NCBI RefSeq assembly: GCF_014196305.1
Contig: NZ_JACIDJ010000002.1
Coordinates: 372,001 to 436,000 of the forward strand
Reading direction: 5' to 3'
From: Roseococcus suduntuyensis
Lineage (GTDB): Bacteria > Pseudomonadota > Alphaproteobacteria > Acetobacterales > Acetobacteraceae
Length of the DNA stretch: 64,000 nt
Made by a program: the position numbers and the translations under genes. Under the pieces are notes generated by a model. It made no database searches and was not told the DNA's origin. It worked only from the letters and a program-made list of their open reading frames with translations. Of this stretch, positions 44,513 to 52,876 are shown piece after piece (position 1 is the first letter of the stretch; every line of letters begins with the position of its first letter).

Positions 44513-45403
44513 GTGACCCAACGCAGCACCGGCCTCCTTCTCCTGTTCGTGACGGCGCTGTGCTGGGGGTCCAACTGGCCGCTGCTCAAGCTGCTGCTGG
44601 CCGAGATGCCGCCGCTCGGCGCCCGCGCCTATGCGGGCTTCATCGCGGCGGCGCTGGTGGGGGTCATCGCGCTGGCGCGGGGTGAAAGCCTCGCCGTCCC
44701 GCGCGAGCAGTGGGGCCGCGTCTGGCTCTTCGCCCTGTTGAACGTCACGGCCTGGATGGGCTTCGCCTCGATGGCGCTGCTCTGGCTCGCCGCCGGCGAG
44801 GCCGCCATCATCGCCTACACCATGCCCGTCTGGGCCGCGCTGCTGGCCTGGCTGATCCTGGGCGAGCCGCTGGGCTGGGCCAAGGTCGCGGCGCTGGCGC
44901 TGGGCACGCTCGGCGTGGCACTGCTCTTCACCCCGCAGGAGGTGGCCATCGGGCCGGACAAGGTGCTGGGCGGGGTCATGCTTCTGGCGGCGGCGCTCCT
45001 GTTCGCGCTGGGCGCGGTCATCGCCAAGCGCAAGCCGCTGGCCTTGCCGCCGCTCTCGGCCGTGACCTGGCAGCTCGGGCTGGGCAGCCTGCCGCTGTTC
45101 GTCATCTCCTCGCTGTGGGAGGAGGTGGATTGGGCCGCGCTTTCCCCCGCCGGCTGGGGGTATTTCCTCTGGATGGCGGTGGGGCCGCTCGGCATCGCCT
45201 ACATGACCTGGTTCGGCGCGCTCCGGCGCCTGCCGGCCTCGACCGCGGCACTCGGCACGCTGCTGACGCCCGTGGTGGGCACGCTCGGCGCCGCCTGGCT
45301 GGTGGGCGAGGCGCTGGGCTGGCGGCAATGGGGGGCGCTGGCCTGCATCGTGCTGGGCGTGGCATTGGCGGTGCGCCCGCCGCCCGCCCGCCCGCGTCAC
45401 TGA
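44513..45403 (+). CDS. EamA/DMT family transporter
   Basis: 296 residues, ten hydrophobic helices in two EamA repeats. The first repeat has TALCWGSNWPLLKLLLAEMPPLGARAYAGF and IIAYTMPVWAALLAWLILGEPLG, and the second ends TAALGTLLTPVVGTLGAAWLVGEALGWRQW, all typical of RhaT/YdcZ-type drug/metabolite exporters. GTG start at 44513. The substrate cannot be deduced; such proteins export amino acids, nucleosides or other metabolites. Followed by the RlmI-like gene 15 bases later. Confidence 0.9.
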   Translation: MTQRSTGLLLLFVTALCWGSNWPLLKLLLAEMPPLGARAYAGFIAAALVGVIALARGESLAVPREQWGRVWLFALLNVTAWMGFASMALLWLAAGEAAIIAYTMPVWAALLAWLILGEPLGWAKVAALALGTLGVALLFTPQEVAIGPDKVLGGVMLLAAALLFALGAVIAKRKPLALPPLSAVTWQLGLGSLPLFVISSLWEEVDWAALSPAGWGYFLWMAVGPLGIAYMTWFGALRRLPASTAALGTLLTPVVGTLGAAWLVGEALGWRQWGALACIVLGVALAVRPPPARPRH

Positions 45404-45418
45404 TTGGAATTGTAACTT

Positions 45419-46600
45419 ATGGACCTTCCCCTGCTCCGCCTGCTGCCCGGCCGTGACCGGCGCGTGAAAGGGGGCCACCCCTGGGCCTATTCCAACGAGG
45501 TGGCCATGTCGCCCGAGGCCCGCGCCCTGCCCCCCGGCGGCGCGGTGCGGCTGGAGGGCGATGACGGGGTGAAGCACGGCATCTGGCAGTTCAACCCGCA
45601 CAGCCTGATCGCCGCCCGCGTGCTGGACCGCGAGCCCTCCGCGCGCCCGGACGCCGCCTGGTTCCGGGCGCGGATCGCCGAGGCCCTTTCCCTGCGCGAA
45701 CGCCTGGGCGTGGCCCGCCATTGCCGCCTGGTGCATGCCGAGGCCGATGGGTTGCCCGGCCTGATCCTGGACCGCCACGGCGATGCGGTGGCGCTGCAGG
45801 CCAACACCGCCGGCATGGAGGCCGCGACCCCGCTGGTGCTGGAGGCGCTGCACGCCCTTCTCGCCCCCCGCACGGTGGTGGCGCGCAATGACAGCCCGGT
45901 GCGGACGCTGGAAGGCCTGGCCCTCGAATCCCGTCTTCTGCACGGCGCCGACGCCACGGCGCGCATCGAGGAAGGCGGCCTCGCCTTCGAAATGGACCTG
46001 CTTTCCGGCCAGAAGACCGGCTGGTTCCACGACCAGCGCGAGAACCGCGCCCGCGTGGCCGCCCTGGCTTCGGGGGCCATCATGCTCGACGCCTTCTGCC
46101 ACACGGGCGGCTTCGGGCTGGTGGCGGCACAGGCGGGTGCGGCGCATGTGACGCTGCTGGACCGCTCGGAGCCCGCGCTGGCACTCGCGCAGCGCACCGC
46201 CGCCGCGCATGGGCTGGGCGAGCGCGTCACCGCCCAGCGCGGGGAGGCGCTGGAGGCGCTGGAACGCATGGTCGGCCTTGGCCGGCGCTTCGACGTGGTG
46301 GTGGCCGACCCGCCCGCCTTCGCCAAGGCGCGCAAGGACATCCCAGCGGCACTCCGGGCCTATCTGCGCCTCGCGCGGCTTTGCGCGCAGCTGGTGGCGC
46401 CGGGGGGCGTGCTGTTCATCGCCTCCTGCTCCCACCATGTGGCGCCGCCCGACTTCGCCGATGCCGTGGCGCAAGGGGTGTGGCGGGCGCGGCGCGAGGC
46501 GCGGCTGCTGTTCCAGGGCGGCGCGGGGCCGGACCACCCGGTGCATCCCCTGCTGCCCGAGAGCGCCTACCTCAAGGCGCTGCTGTTCCAGCTGCGATGA
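45419..46600 (+). CDS. RlmI-like 23S rRNA cytosine methyltransferase
   Basis: 393 residues. N-terminal PUA-type domain (LLPGRDRRVKGGHPWAYSNEV), then EEGLAF/FEMDLLSGQKTGWFHDQRENR, and a SAM-binding Rossmann fold with LDAFCHTGGFGLVAAQAG near 222 and the catalytic region VVVADPPAFAKARKD near 296. The pattern matches the class I SAM-dependent rRNA methyltransferase family including RlmI and RlmK; the exact target base is not certain. The DUF3293 gene starts 4 bases before its end. Confidence 0.9.
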   Translation: MDLPLLRLLPGRDRRVKGGHPWAYSNEVAMSPEARALPPGGAVRLEGDDGVKHGIWQFNPHSLIAARVLDREPSARPDAAWFRARIAEALSLRERLGVARHCRLVHAEADGLPGLILDRHGDAVALQANTAGMEAATPLVLEALHALLAPRTVVARNDSPVRTLEGLALESRLLHGADATARIEEGGLAFEMDLLSGQKTGWFHDQRENRARVAALASGAIMLDAFCHTGGFGLVAAQAGAAHVTLLDRSEPALALAQRTAAAHGLGERVTAQRGEALEALERMVGLGRRFDVVVADPPAFAKARKDIPAALRAYLRLARLCAQLVAPGGVLFIASCSHHVAPPDFADAVAQGVWRARREARLLFQGGAGPDHPVHPLLPESAYLKALLFQLR

Positions 46601-46974
46601 CGCGCGAAGGGGCCTGGCGCGCCTCGACCTATCGCGCGGGACCGGTGGTGGCCTGGGCCGGGCGGCGTTCGCCCTCGGCCGATGCCTGGCTGGCGGCCCA
46701 TGGCGCGCGGGCGGGTGCCATCATCACCGCCTGGAACCCGATGTGCCGCTGGCATCCGCGCGGCTGGAACGACCGCGCCCAGGAGCGCCTGCGCGCGGCC
46801 ACGCGGCGCTGGGCGCGCGCGGAAGGGTTCAGTGGCACCAAACGCTGGCAGGAACACAATCTGCTGCTGGCCGCGAACCCGCGCGCGGTGACGGTGCTGG
46901 CCCGACGGTTTCGGCAGGCGGCGATCCTGGTGCTGCGAAAGGGTCAGCCGGCGCGGCTGCGCGTCTGCGCCTGA
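46597..46974 (+). CDS. DUF3293 protein
   Basis: 125 residues, starting in a 4-base overlap with the methyltransferase. The middle part AIITAWNPMCRWHPRGWNDRAQERL and the downstream EHNLLLAANPRAVTVLARRFRQAAILVL are the DUF3293 pattern (small soluble alpha/beta protein). Arg- and Ala-rich, no signal peptide. Function unknown; co-translation with an rRNA methyltransferase suggests, weakly, an RNA-related role. The tandem repeat array begins 13 bases after its stop. Confidence 0.85.
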   Translation: MTREGAWRASTYRAGPVVAWAGRRSPSADAWLAAHGARAGAIITAWNPMCRWHPRGWNDRAQERLRAATRRWARAEGFSGTKRWQEHNLLLAANPRAVTVLARRFRQAAILVLRKGQPARLRVCA

Positions 46975-46987
46975 GGGCGTTGCCGGG

Positions 46988-47160
46988 CGGCCGATTCACG
47001 CCCTCGGTGCCTTCCCACCGAGGACGATCGGACGCCATGCCTCAGCGGCCGATTCACGCCCTCGGTGCCTTCCCACCGAGGACGATCGGACGCCATGCCT
47101 CAGCGGCCGATTCACGCCCTCGGTGCTTCCCACCGAGGACGATCGGACGCCAAGCCTCAG
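46988..47160 (+). repeat. Three-copy tandem array of the palindromic repeat
   Basis: Three head-to-tail units start at 46988, 47046 and 47104 with a 58-base period. Units 1 and 2 are identical; unit 3 lacks one C in the hairpin loop and differs at one base near its end. Each unit holds a stem CCTCGGTG/CACCGAGG flanked by CCGAT and ATCGG. It lies between the convergent DUF3293 gene and a small membrane-protein gene, and the last unit runs into that gene's stop codon. The units match copies A and B elsewhere. Confidence 0.9.
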
Positions 47161-47360
47161 TCGCCGTGGCGGTCATGGTCCGCCGCGTCGAACCAGGCCT
47201 TCACCGCCCGGTAGGCGAAGAACACCCCGCCGAGGATCAGCACGACCCCCAGTTGCTCCTGCGTCACCCGCAGCTCGATCGTGGTCCGCGTCGCCAGCAC
47301 GAGGCCCAGCAACGCCACCACCGCCCCCGCTCCGATGCGGAGCACAATGCCCATGTCCAT
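47157..47360 (-). CDS. Small two-helix membrane protein
   Basis: 67 residues from the ATG at 47360; the open frame continues upstream into the patatin gene, but that part is out-of-frame shadow. Two hydrophobic helices (IVLRIGAGAVVALLGLVLA and LGVVLILGGVFFAYRAVKAW) separated by a short TRTTIELRVTQEQ segment, then an acidic/His-rich tail. No known family. It lies 13 bases after the patatin gene on the same strand, so is likely co-transcribed with patatin and bdhA. Its stop codon overlaps the last unit of the tandem repeat. Confidence 0.6.
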   Translation of the reverse strand: MDMGIVLRIGAGAVVALLGLVLATRTTIELRVTQEQLGVVLILGGVFFAYRAVKAWFDAADHDRHGD

Positions 47361-47373
47361 GACTCGGGCTTTG

Positions 47374-48474
47374 CTACAGATAGCGCTGGATGTCGAGGGT
47401 GCTTTCGCGCCCCAGCCTGGACGCGTCCTCGCGCAGGAACTTGTCCGCCGCCTCGCGCCCGTAGTCGCGCAGGGTGGAGAGGAAATCCCAGTCGCCATTG
47501 AACTTGGTGCTGAGCTTGAAGGCGCGCATCCGCGCCTCGTCCTCGATGGCGTGCAGGTAGATGCGGCGATAGCGCGGCTGCTCCAGCCGGCCGGATTCGA
47601 GCATGCGCTGCACGAAGTCTATGGCCCGCATCTCGCTCATCAGGCTGGCGTTGAAGGTGATCTCGTTCAGCCGGTTCATGATGTCCGACGAGGTGGTGGG
47701 CACCTCGGGCCGGATGAGCGGGTTCAACTGGACGATGATGATGTCCGATGCCGGGCGGTCATGATAGAGCGGCCAAAGCGCCGGGTTGCCCAGGTAGCCG
47801 CCATCCCAATAGGCCTCGCCATCAATCTCAACGGCCTTGAAGATGTTGGGCAGGCAGGCCGAGGCCAGCAGCGCATCCACCGTGATCTCGGCGCGATTGA
47901 ACACCCGCGGCTTGCCCGTGCGGACATTGGTGGCGGAAATATAGAGCCGCATGGCGCTGCGGTCGGCCCGCAGGCGCTCAAGGTCCAGGCTCTGTTCCAG
48001 CGCCTTCCGCAGCGGGTTGAACTCCATCGGGAAGGGGTTGAACTGGTAGGGGCTGAGCATCCGCGTCGCGGTGTCGAAGGCGTTGTAGGCGAAGCTGTAG
48101 GTCAGGTCCCAGCCCCACAGCGCCTTCTCGAAGGGGGTGGAGCGGAGCGGCGAGACGGCGAACTTGGCGCCCAGCGCCCGCCAGAAGCGGTCCAGCGCGG
48201 CCTTGGCGCCCTCGCGCCCACCTTCCAGCAGGCCCAGCGCCAGCACGGCGCCGTTGATGGCGCCGGCGGAGGTGCCGGAGAGGCCGTCGAAGTCAATCGA
48301 CTCCTCCTCCAGCAGGCGGTCCAGCGCGCCCCAGGTGAAGGCGCCATGCGTGCCGCCGCCCTGCAGGGCGAGGTTGACGCGGCGGGGCTTCACCTCGCGC
48401 AAGGCGGGCGCGGCCGGGGGCTTGGCCGCCACCTCCTCGACCATGACGGGGGCCGAGACCTCTGAAGGCGTCAT
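47374..48474 (-). CDS. Patatin-like phospholipase with DUF3734 C-terminus
   Basis: 366 residues from the ATG at 48474, which overlaps the bdhA stop by 4 bases; a TTG 12 bases upstream is less likely. Patatin domain: oxyanion GGG in NLALQGGGTHGAF, nucleophile S69 in GTSAG, catalytic D224 in WDGGYLG. The C-terminal part (EITFNASLMSEMRAIDFVQRML) is the DUF3734 region found in proteins linked to polyhydroxybutyrate metabolism. Coupling to 3-hydroxybutyrate dehydrogenase supports a role in storage-polymer or lipid turnover; the true substrate is not proven. Confidence 0.9.
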   Translation of the reverse strand: MTPSEVSAPVMVEEVAAKPPAAPALREVKPRRVNLALQGGGTHGAFTWGALDRLLEEESIDFDGLSGTSAGAINGAVLALGLLEGGREGAKAALDRFWRALGAKFAVSPLRSTPFEKALWGWDLTYSFAYNAFDTATRMLSPYQFNPFPMEFNPLRKALEQSLDLERLRADRSAMRLYISATNVRTGKPRVFNRAEITVDALLASACLPNIFKAVEIDGEAYWDGGYLGNPALWPLYHDRPASDIIIVQLNPLIRPEVPTTSSDIMNRLNEITFNASLMSEMRAIDFVQRMLESGRLEQPRYRRIYLHAIEDEARMRAFKLSTKFNGDWDFLSTLRDYGREAADKFLREDASRLGRESTLDIQRYL

Positions 48475-49265
48475 GCCGCGAGCCAACCGCCATCAATGGA
48501 CAGCGCCGCGCCATTCACCCCGCCCGAGCCGGGGCCGACCAGATAGAGCGCCATGCGCGCCACCTCCTCCACCTCGACCCAGCGCTTGGAGGGCTGCTTG
48601 GCGAGAAGGTGGTCCTTCAACGCCACCTCCTCCGAGACGCCGTGCTTCTCGGCCAGCGGCTTGACCTGCGCCTCGGCCAGCGGCGTGCGGACGAAGCCCG
48701 GGCAGATGGCGTTGCAGGTGATGGGGCTTTCCGCGATCTCCAGCGCGATGGACTTGGTCATGCCCACCACCCCGTGCTTGGCGGCCACATAGGCGCTCTT
48801 GTAGGGGCTGGCGACCAGGCCGTGCGCCGAAGCCACGTTGATGATGCGCCCGTATTTCCGCGCCAGCATCCCCGGCATGGCCGCCTTGATGGCGTGGAAG
48901 TTGGACGACATGTTGATGGCGATGATGGCGTCCCACTTCTCGTCCGGGAAATCCTGGACGGCCGAGACGAACTGGATGCCCGCATTGTTCACCAGGATGT
49001 CCAGCCGCCCGAAGGCGGATTCGGCCGCGGCCACCATGGCGCGCACCTCGGCGGGCTTGGACATGTCGGCGGGGCTGTAGGGGCACTCGCCGCCGCCCAT
49101 CAGCGCGCCGATCTCGGCGCGGGCCTTGGCGATTTCCTCGGGCTTGCCGAATCCGTTCAGCATCACCTTGGCACCCGCCTCGGCGTAAAGCCGCGCGATG
49201 CCGAGGCCGATGCCCGAGGTGGATCCGGTGATGAGGGCCGCCTGGCCTTCGAGGATGCGTTCCAT
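48471..49265 (-). CDS. bdhA: 3-hydroxybutyrate dehydrogenase
   Basis: 264 residues, short-chain dehydrogenase. Cofactor site TGSTSGIGLGIA, NAG in LVNNAGIQFVSAVQDFP, catalytic Ser in INVASAHGLVASP and Tyr/Lys in YKSAYVAAKHGVVG. The HGLVASPYKSAYVAAKHG and ICPGFVRTPLAEAQ stretches are specific for BdhA, which oxidises (R)-3-hydroxybutyrate to acetoacetate with NAD+. The ATG at 49265 is used; the open frame upstream has no family match. Followed by the patatin gene with a 4-base overlap, and divergent from rpmH. Confidence 0.93.
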   Translation of the reverse strand: MERILEGQAALITGSTSGIGLGIARLYAEAGAKVMLNGFGKPEEIAKARAEIGALMGGGECPYSPADMSKPAEVRAMVAAAESAFGRLDILVNNAGIQFVSAVQDFPDEKWDAIIAINMSSNFHAIKAAMPGMLARKYGRIINVASAHGLVASPYKSAYVAAKHGVVGMTKSIALEIAESPITCNAICPGFVRTPLAEAQVKPLAEKHGVSEEVALKDHLLAKQPSKRWVEVEEVARMALYLVGPGSGGVNGAALSIDGGWLAA

Positions 49266-49472
49266 GCCGCCTGTCTCCAAACCCTTACAACGCGTGGATA
49301 GGCCCATTGCTGCACCGCATCAACAACCCGTCCCCCCGGGGGATCCCGAGCAGTGCCGGGTGGGCCGGAGGTTGACGCGGAGGCCGCCCCCTTCCTATAC
49401 CCGCCACAGCACGGGACAGCCTATGGCGGTCCCGCCCTTTCCATTTGCCTTACGCCCGTTCAGGAGCCTGCC

Positions 49473-49607
49473 GTGAAGCGCACCTATCAGCCCTCCAAGC
49501 TCGTCCGCAAGCGGCGCCATGGCTTCCGTGCCCGTTCGGCCACGGTGGCGGGCCGCAAGATCCTGGCCAACCGCCGCTCGAAGGGCCGCGCCAAGCTCTC
49601 CGCCTGA
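49473..49607 (+). CDS. rpmH: 50S ribosomal protein L34
   Basis: 44 residues, complete L34: starts [17 protein letters not shown] and ends [11 protein letters not shown], very basic, a component of the large ribosomal subunit. It begins with a GTG at 49473, 6 bases after CAGGAG; no in-frame ATG exists nearby. First gene of the conserved rpmH-rnpA-yidD-yidC cluster, preceded by a 207-base gap that should hold its promoter. Confidence 0.97.
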   Translation: MKRTYQPSKLVRKRRHGFRARSATVAGRKILANRRSKGRAKLSA

Positions 49608-49638
49608 TCGCGCCACACGCGGCGCGGGAGACCCCGCG

Positions 49639-49986
49639 ATGCCAGCTGCCCCGCCCGCACGGCTGAAGCGCCGCGCGGAATTCCTCCGTGCTGCGCGCGA
49701 AGGCCGCAAGGTCGGGCGCGGGACGCTTGTCGTGCAGGCCCTGCCGCGCGCCGACGAGGCCACGCGGCTGGGCTTCACCGCGACGAAAAAGATCGGCAAC
49801 GCCGTGGTCCGCAACCGTGCCAAGCGCCGGCTGCGCGCCATGGCGCGCCTGGCGCTGGACGCCACCCCGGCCCCGGGCTGGGACCTGGTGCTCATTGCCC
49901 GTGACGGGACCGCGACCTGCCCCTTCCCCACCCTGCGGGCCGAATTCGAATCGGCCCTGGCCAAGGCCGGGGTGCGCGCGACATGA
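49639..49986 (+). CDS. rnpA: Ribonuclease P protein component
   Basis: 115 residues. Protein subunit that helps RNase P RNA cut the 5' leader from pre-tRNA. Family features: LKRRAEFLRAAREGRKVGRGTLVVQAL (the RNR-preceding strand), then the conserved KKIGNAVVRNRAKRRLRAMAR basic helix. The ATG at 49639 has GGGAG upstream. It overlaps yidD by 4 bases at its end. Confidence 0.95.
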   Translation: MPAAPPARLKRRAEFLRAAREGRKVGRGTLVVQALPRADEATRLGFTATKKIGNAVVRNRAKRRLRAMARLALDATPAPGWDLVLIARDGTATCPFPTLRAEFESALAKAGVRAT

Positions 49987-50288
49987 ACCCCGCGCAGCAT
50001 GTGCTGAAGGGCGCCATCGTCACCTATCAGTGGACGCTGCGCCCCTTCATCGGGGCGAATTGCCGTTTCCACCCCTCCTGCTCGCACTATGCGATCGAGG
50101 CCGTGACCGAACACGGCGCGGTGAAGGGTGCCGCCATGTCCGCCTGGCGCATCCTGCGCTGCAATCCCTGGAATGCCGGCGGCTATGATCCCGTGCCGCC
50201 GCGCAGGCCGGGCCTCAATCGCCTCAGTTCCGCCTCCCCTTCCGCCGGCCCCCCCTCCATAAGCCCAGCGACCCGCCCCGAGAGTTGA
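49983..50288 (+). CDS. yidD: Membrane protein insertion efficiency factor YidD
   Basis: 101 residues. The core YQWTLRPFIGANCRFHPSCSHYAIEAVTEHG and RILRCNPWNAGGYDPVP is the YidD signature with the conserved cysteines (FHPSCSHY and LRCNPW). Peripheral inner-membrane protein that assists YidC. A Ser/Pro-rich tail of ~25 residues follows the core. Starts in a 4-base overlap with rnpA; yidC starts 9 bases after it. Confidence 0.95.
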   Translation: MNPAQHVLKGAIVTYQWTLRPFIGANCRFHPSCSHYAIEAVTEHGAVKGAAMSAWRILRCNPWNAGGYDPVPPRRPGLNRLSSASPSAGPPSISPATRPES

Positions 50289-50297
50289 TCGAGACCC

Positions 50298-52160
50298 ATG
50301 GACCAGAAGCGCCTCCTGGCGGCCATCGCCCTTTCCGTCGGCATCCTGCTGCTGTTCGAGATGTGGAACCGCGGCAACGCCCCGGTGCCGCCGCCGCGCC
50401 CGGTGGCCACGCAGCAGGCCGATGTGCCGCTGCCGGCCGTGCCCGCGCCCGCCACGCCCCAGGGGGTGCCGGGTGCGGTGCCTGGCGCGCCGCAAGCGGC
50501 CAGCCCTGGTGAGACCGCCGTCACCGCCGCCCCGCCCGCCATCCCGGCGCAGCGCGTGCAGGTGGAGAACACCCGCGTGCAGGGCGCCCTCTCGGCCCGC
50601 GGCCTCTCGCTCGACCAGCTGATCCTGCGCGACTACCGCGAGACGGTGGAGCGTGACAGCCCGAACGTCACCCTTCTGGCTCCGCGCGGCCGGCCGGAGG
50701 GCTACTTCGCGCAATGGGGCTGGACCCAGGCCGATGGCCGCACCCCCGTCCCCGACAACGACACCGACTGGACCATCACGGGCGGCCCGCTCGGCCCCGA
50801 CAGCCCCGTGACCTTCCGCTGGGAGAATGGCCAGGGCCAGATCTTCCAGGCGGTGGTCTGGCTCGACGCGAACTACATGTTCGAGGTGCGGCAATCGGTG
50901 GAGAACACCTCCGATCAGGCCGTGACCGTGCTGCCCTGGGCCCGCATCCGCCGCGAGCGCACGCCCCAGGTGCAGGGCTTCTTCATCCTGCATGAGGGCT
51001 TCATCGCCGTGCAGGATGGCCGCCTGACGGAAATGACCTACAGCAACGGGCGCGACCAGGGGAATTCCCGCCGCGCCCTGGGCTCGGCCTGGGAGAACGA
51101 GGCGGCCGAAGGCTGGGCCGGCCTGTCCGACAAGTACTGGCTGACGGCGCTGACCCGCCTGGACAGCAATGAGCGTATCCGCAGCGCCTTCCGCCACATC
51201 CCCGATGCCGGGGTGGACCGTTGGCAGGTGGACATCGCGCCCGCCGCGCCGCAGCTGATCGCGCCCGGGCAGAGTGCGGGCTTCGGCAGCCGCCTCTTCG
51301 CCGGCGCCAAGGAAGTGCGCCTGCTGGACGATTACCGCGACCGTCTGCAAATCCAGGATTTCGACAAGGCGATTGATTTCGGCTGGTTCTACTTCATCAC
51401 CAAGCCGTTCTTCTATGCGCTGGACTATCTGTTCATCCTGACCGGCAATTTCGGCGTGGCCATCCTGATCTTCACGCTGGCGCTCAAGATCCTGTTCTTC
51501 CCGCTGGCCAACAAGGCCTACAAGTCCATGAGCCGTATGCGGCTGGTGGCGCCGAAGATGCAGGAAATCCGCGAGCGCTACAAAGAAGACCCGCAGAAGA
51601 TGCAAGCGGAGATGATGGCGCTCTACAAGAGCGAGAAGATCAATCCCGCCTCGGGCTGCCTGCCCATCCTGGTGCAGATTCCCGTCTTCTTCGCGCTCTA
51701 CAAGGTGCTCTTCGTCACCATCGAGATGCGCCACGCGCCCTTCTTCGGCTGGATCCGTGACCTTTCGGACATGGACCCGACCAACGCCTTCACGCTGTTC
51801 GGCCTCATTCCCTGGGATCCGCCGCTGTTCCTGCACCTGCCGGTCTGGGCGATCCTGATGGGCCTGACCATGTTCGTGCAGCAGAAGCTGAACCCGCAGC
51901 CGCCCGACCCGATCCAGCAGAAGATCTTCGCCTGGCTGCCGGTGATCTTCACCTTCATGCTGGCGAGCTTCCCCGCGGGCCTGGTCATCTACTGGACCTG
52001 GAACAACCTGCTCTCCATCGCGCAGCAGTGGTACATCATGCGGCTCGACGCCAAGGCGCAGGCGGCCAAGCCGCCGGCCCAGGGCGGCACGGGTGGCGCG
52101 CCCCCGCCCGCTCCCAAGGGGGGCGGCAAGCTGGCCGGCCCGGCCGCGGCGAAGAAGTGA
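50298..52160 (+). CDS. yidC: Membrane protein insertase YidC
   Basis: 620 residues. N-terminal helix (residues ~6-18), a Pro/Ala-rich linker (~30-75), the large periplasmic beta-domain (~80-350), then the conserved insertase core: FFYALDYLFILTGNFGVAILIFTLALKILFFPLANKAY, CLPILVQIPVFFALYKVLF, and the last helices PVIFTFMLASFPAGLVIYWTWNNLLSIAQQ. The hydrophilic groove arginine should be in the core, though I did not assign it. Inserts membrane proteins with or without Sec. The stop overlaps the GTG start of engB by 3 bases. Confidence 0.97.
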   Translation: MDQKRLLAAIALSVGILLLFEMWNRGNAPVPPPRPVATQQADVPLPAVPAPATPQGVPGAVPGAPQAASPGETAVTAAPPAIPAQRVQVENTRVQGALSARGLSLDQLILRDYRETVERDSPNVTLLAPRGRPEGYFAQWGWTQADGRTPVPDNDTDWTITGGPLGPDSPVTFRWENGQGQIFQAVVWLDANYMFEVRQSVENTSDQAVTVLPWARIRRERTPQVQGFFILHEGFIAVQDGRLTEMTYSNGRDQGNSRRALGSAWENEAAEGWAGLSDKYWLTALTRLDSNERIRSAFRHIPDAGVDRWQVDIAPAAPQLIAPGQSAGFGSRLFAGAKEVRLLDDYRDRLQIQDFDKAIDFGWFYFITKPFFYALDYLFILTGNFGVAILIFTLALKILFFPLANKAYKSMSRMRLVAPKMQEIRERYKEDPQKMQAEMMALYKSEKINPASGCLPILVQIPVFFALYKVLFVTIEMRHAPFFGWIRDLSDMDPTNAFTLFGLIPWDPPLFLHLPVWAILMGLTMFVQQKLNPQPPDPIQQKIFAWLPVIFTFMLASFPAGLVIYWTWNNLLSIAQQWYIMRLDAKAQAAKPPAQGGTGGAPPPAPKGGGKLAGPAAAKK

Positions 52161-52825
52161 CGGAGCTTCCCGCCGGCGGCCTGCTGGAGGCGCGCGACGA
52201 GGAGGAGCGCGCCGCCCTCATCGAGGCCGGGCGCCTGCTCTTCGCCCGGCCCTGCACCTTCTTCACCGCCGCCCAGGCGCTGGACCACCTCCCACCGCCG
52301 GACGGCGTGGAGGTGGCGCTGGCCGGCCGCTCGAACGTGGGCAAGTCCTCGCTGATGAACGCGCTGACGGGGCAAAACGCCCTGGCCCGCGTCTCGCACA
52401 CGCCCGGGCGCACCAAGCAGCTGAACTTCTTCACCATCGAAGGCCGCCTCACCCTGGTGGACATGCCGGGCTACGGCTTCGCCAAGGCCGCCAAGTCGGT
52501 GAAGGAGGATTGGCAGGGCCTCATGTTCAACTTCCTGCGCGGCCGGCCCAATCTGCGCCGTGTGCTGCTGCTGCTCGATGCCCGCATCGAGACCAAGCCT
52601 TCCGACAACGCGGTGATGGACCTGCTGGACAAGGCCGCCGTCGCCTTCCAGCTCGTGCTGACCAAGGCCGATGACGTGAAGCCCACGGCCCTGGCCGCCC
52701 GCCAGGCGGAGGTGGAAGCGCTGGCCCGCAAGCACCCCGCCGGACACCCCCTGGTGCTGACCACCAGCAGCCGCACCGGCCGCGGCATGGATGAACTGCG
52801 CGCGGAACTCGCCGCCCTCGCTTGA
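52157..52825 (+). CDS. engB: Ribosome biogenesis GTPase EngB (YsxC/YihA)
   Basis: 222 residues from a GTG at 52157 that overlaps the yidC stop. G1 motif GRSNVGKSS (57-65), G2/switch RVSHTPGRTKQLNFF, G3 DMPGYG, G4 TKAD, G5-like TTSSRTGRG: the circularly normal EngB GTPase needed for 50S assembly. The N-terminal ~50 residues (ELPAGGLLEARDEEERAALIEAGRLLFARPCTFF) are the usual family lead. The frame stays open further upstream inside yidC, which is not coding. Confidence 0.96.
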   Translation: MTELPAGGLLEARDEEERAALIEAGRLLFARPCTFFTAAQALDHLPPPDGVEVALAGRSNVGKSSLMNALTGQNALARVSHTPGRTKQLNFFTIEGRLTLVDMPGYGFAKAAKSVKEDWQGLMFNFLRGRPNLRRVLLLLDARIETKPSDNAVMDLLDKAAVAFQLVLTKADDVKPTALAARQAEVEALARKHPAGHPLVLTTSSRTGRGMDELRAELAALA

Positions 52826-52876
52826 CGGATCGCGCCCCGCGCCGGATAGCGCGGGCAAGGTTTCGAGGAATGCCAG

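Noticed and set aside
46988-47160. Possible CRISPR array
   Set aside because: The 58-base units repeat in full with no unique spacers, and no cas genes are present.
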